The notes under the pieces are model-generated. The model had not been told where the DNA came from, did no database searches, and worked only from the letters and a program-made list of their open reading frames with translations. A DNA stretch of 7,965 nt from assembly GCA_050256135.1 (NCBI GenBank), contig JBFWIF010000101.1, positions 1 through 7,965 on the forward strand. The letters run 5' to 3'. A program made the translations under genes and the position numbers. Source of the stretch: RZYP01 sp050256135. GTDB taxonomy: Bacteria > Bacillota > Negativicutes > Acidaminococcales > Acidaminococcaceae. Of this stretch, positions 6,627 to 7,965 are shown one piece after another. How positions within the stretch are numbered: the first letter of the stretch is position 1; each line of letters starts with the position of its first letter.

Positions 6627-7874
6627 ATGATTACTAGTATTGTGGCACCTCATGCTAAAGGAAAATCCGCACAGGATAAAATATTTGGCGCAAATGCAGC
6701 AGCAGTAGCTGCAGCAGCTAAATATGGTGCGGATAACGTAACAAACGCCACCATAGGAGCTATTCTTGATGAAGAAGAAAAATTAGTTTGTTTACCAACA
6801 GTTGAAAAAGTATACAGGGGTTTGCCAACTACTGAGCTTATTGCGTATGCACCTATTTCTGGCTTGCCAAACTATCTTGAAAGTGTTCTTGATGCAGCCT
6901 TTGGACAATCCCGTCCTGAAGGCTATATTGGCGCAGTAGCAACTTCAGGCGGAACAGGTGTAATTCATCATGCTGTCTGGAATTACATGGCAAAGGGCGA
7001 TACAGCTTTGACGTCTGACTGGTACTGGGGTCCTTATAGTGTCATTTGCAAAGATATGGAACGTAAATTGGAAACATATAAGATGCTTGATGATAATAAC
7101 AAGTATAATTTGCCAGCTTTGAAGGCAAAAGTTTATGAAGTATTGGCCAAGCAGGACAGCCTGCTTTTAATCATCAATACACCTGCACATAATCCGACAG
7201 GTTACAGCTTAAATGATAATGATATTGATGGAGTTATCTCTATTTTAAAAGATGCAACTGCTGATAATGGCAAAACTGTTACCCTATTGCTTGATATTGC
7301 CTATATAGACTATGCTGGTGAAAAAGAAGAAGTGCGTAAAATATTCCGCAAAATTTCTAACCTGCCGGCAAATATCTTGACAATTGTTGCTTATAGTATG
7401 TCCAAGGGTTTTACTCTCTATGGGCAAAGAACAGGTGCGATGATAGGTGTTTCTTCCAGTAAAGAAGTAATCGAAGAGTTTTCTGCTGTTAACCAATATT
7501 CCAGCAGAGCGACTTGGTCCAATATAAACCGTCCAGCTATGGCTACCTTAGCAAAAATATATCGTGATCCGGAGCTTCTGGCATCTGTGGAAAAAGAACG
7601 GGATGATTATTATAAGATGATCAAAGCTCGTGCTGATTTATTCACAAAAGAAGCACAAGAGTGCGGATTAAAGATGCTGCCTTATGTTGCCGGTTTCTTT
7701 ATTTCGATCCCAGCCAAGAATCCTGATGCCATTTGTGAAAAGCTGCATGAAGACAATGTTTTTGCAGTGCCTCTCGCTGCTGGCGTAAGGATTGCGGTTT
7801 GTGCCGTACCATTAAAGAAGATCAAAGGAATGGCAGCAAAAATTAACGCTGCTATGAAGACACTTGGTGAATAA
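6627..7874 (+). CDS. Aspartate/aromatic aminotransferase, class I-alpha PLP enzyme
   Basis: This predicted cytoplasmic PLP enzyme moves an amino group between an amino acid and 2-oxoglutarate or oxaloacetate. Its 415 residues align by eye with the AspC/TyrB family (about 396). The PLP-binding lysine is K260 in AYSMSKGFTLYGQRTGA, a motif much closer to I-alpha enzymes (SKNFGLYNER in AspC) than to the I-gamma type common in Firmicutes. Other visible active-site residues are Y74, SGGTG (107-111), W134, N189 in NTPAHNPTG, D223 and Y226 in LLDIAYIDY, R268, and R388 in GVRIAV, which should bind the alpha-carboxylate. R294 in SSRATWSN matches the arginine that binds the side-chain carboxylate, favouring aspartate/glutamate, though TyrB-like enzymes also keep it and accept aromatics. 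AGGAGG (6614-6619) lies seven bases before ATG. Placement after lysC fits aspartate supply. The exact substrate is not certain, so no gene symbol is given. Confidence 0.88.
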   Translation: MITSIVAPHAKGKSAQDKIFGANAAAVAAAAKYGADNVTNATIGAILDEEEKLVCLPTVEKVYRGLPTTELIAYAPISGLPNYLESVLDAAFGQSRPEGYIGAVATSGGTGVIHHAVWNYMAKGDTALTSDWYWGPYSVICKDMERKLETYKMLDDNNKYNLPALKAKVYEVLAKQDSLLLIINTPAHNPTGYSLNDNDIDGVISILKDATADNGKTVTLLLDIAYIDYAGEKEEVRKIFRKISNLPANILTIVAYSMSKGFTLYGQRTGAMIGVSSSKEVIEEFSAVNQYSSRATWSNINRPAMATLAKIYRDPELLASVEKERDDYYKMIKARADLFTKEAQECGLKMLPYVAGFFISIPAKNPDAICEKLHEDNVFAVPLAAGVRIAVCAVPLKKIKGMAAKINAAMKTLGE

Positions 7875-7880
7875 CAAACA

Positions 7881-7918
7881 AAAACCCGGAACTATAAAAT
7901 AGTTCCGGGTTTTATTTT
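7881..7918 (+). terminator. Rho-independent terminator after aminotransferase gene
   Basis: A perfect 13-bp inverted repeat (7881-7893 with 7901-7913) has a GC-rich core, CCCGGAACT, and a seven-base loop, ATAAAAT. The downstream arm runs into TTTTATTTT. It lies seven bases after the stop codon and closes the lysC-aminotransferase unit. The A-rich upstream flank could also let it work for a convergent gene on the other strand, but none is visible in the 50 bases that remain. Confidence 0.93.
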
Positions 7919-7954
7919 CACTTTAGTGAGTTGAGGACGTAGTCGTCCGAAACA

Positions 7955-7965
7955 AGATCGGAAGA
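7955..7965. other. Illumina adapter remnant at contig end
   Basis: The last 11 bases, AGATCGGAAGA, are identical to the first 11 bases of the common Illumina TruSeq adapter (AGATCGGAAGAGC). The match ends exactly at the window edge, as expected when untrimmed read-through sequence is assembled into the tip of a contig. These bases are probably not genomic. The 36 bases before them (7919-7954) hold only two tiny inverted repeats and no recognisable gene. Confidence 0.8.

Noticed and set aside
7935..7948. GGACG-TAGT-CGTCC hairpin near the right edge, considered as a second terminator or mobile-element end.
   Set aside because: It has only five base pairs, no T-run on either strand and no partner repeat in the window, and it sits beside the adapter-contaminated contig end.

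Overview
The window is a compact chromosomal segment with five intact genes, all on the + strand. It looks like a low-to-moderate GC Firmicute. The order zapA - U32 'peptidase' with a DUF3656-type middle - mutS2 is a recurrent Firmicutes neighbourhood. The protein style (alanine-rich, MutS2 with a Smr domain, short zapA) would fit Negativicutes, but this placement is inference and was not tested by any search. The last 11 bases match the start of an Illumina adapter, so the right edge is probably the end of a short-read contig, perhaps metagenomic.

Region 1 (1-5221) is a probable operon. An extended -10 promoter lies at the left edge. It is followed by zapA (FtsZ-ring protein), a long two-module U32-family protein (probably an oxygen-independent RNA hydroxylase of the RlhA/TrhP type rather than a protease), and mutS2 (ATPase plus Smr domain). 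Gaps are 5 and 18 bases, and no terminator is visible inside. No terminator is obvious after mutS2 either.

Region 2 (5222-7918) is a second unit with its own strong promoter (TTGACC-17-GATAAT with an extended TG). It carries lysC (aspartokinase) and a class I-alpha aspartate/aromatic aminotransferase, and ends in a perfect 13-bp hairpin terminator. The two enzymes fit together: the aminotransferase can make aspartate from oxaloacetate, and LysC commits aspartate to the lysine/diaminopimelate, threonine and methionine branch. lysC contains an in-frame internal GTG at codon 246 with a strong Shine-Dalgarno. This is the arrangement that produces the separate regulatory beta subunit in Bacillus-type aspartokinase II.

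The 125-base gap before lysC holds the promoter and a short leader, too short for a lysine riboswitch. I saw no RNA genes, mobile elements, CRISPR arrays or broken genes. I did not find a wholly new system. The points most worth a second look are the nested lysC beta start, the two cysteine-rich modules of the U32 protein, and the adapter at the contig end.
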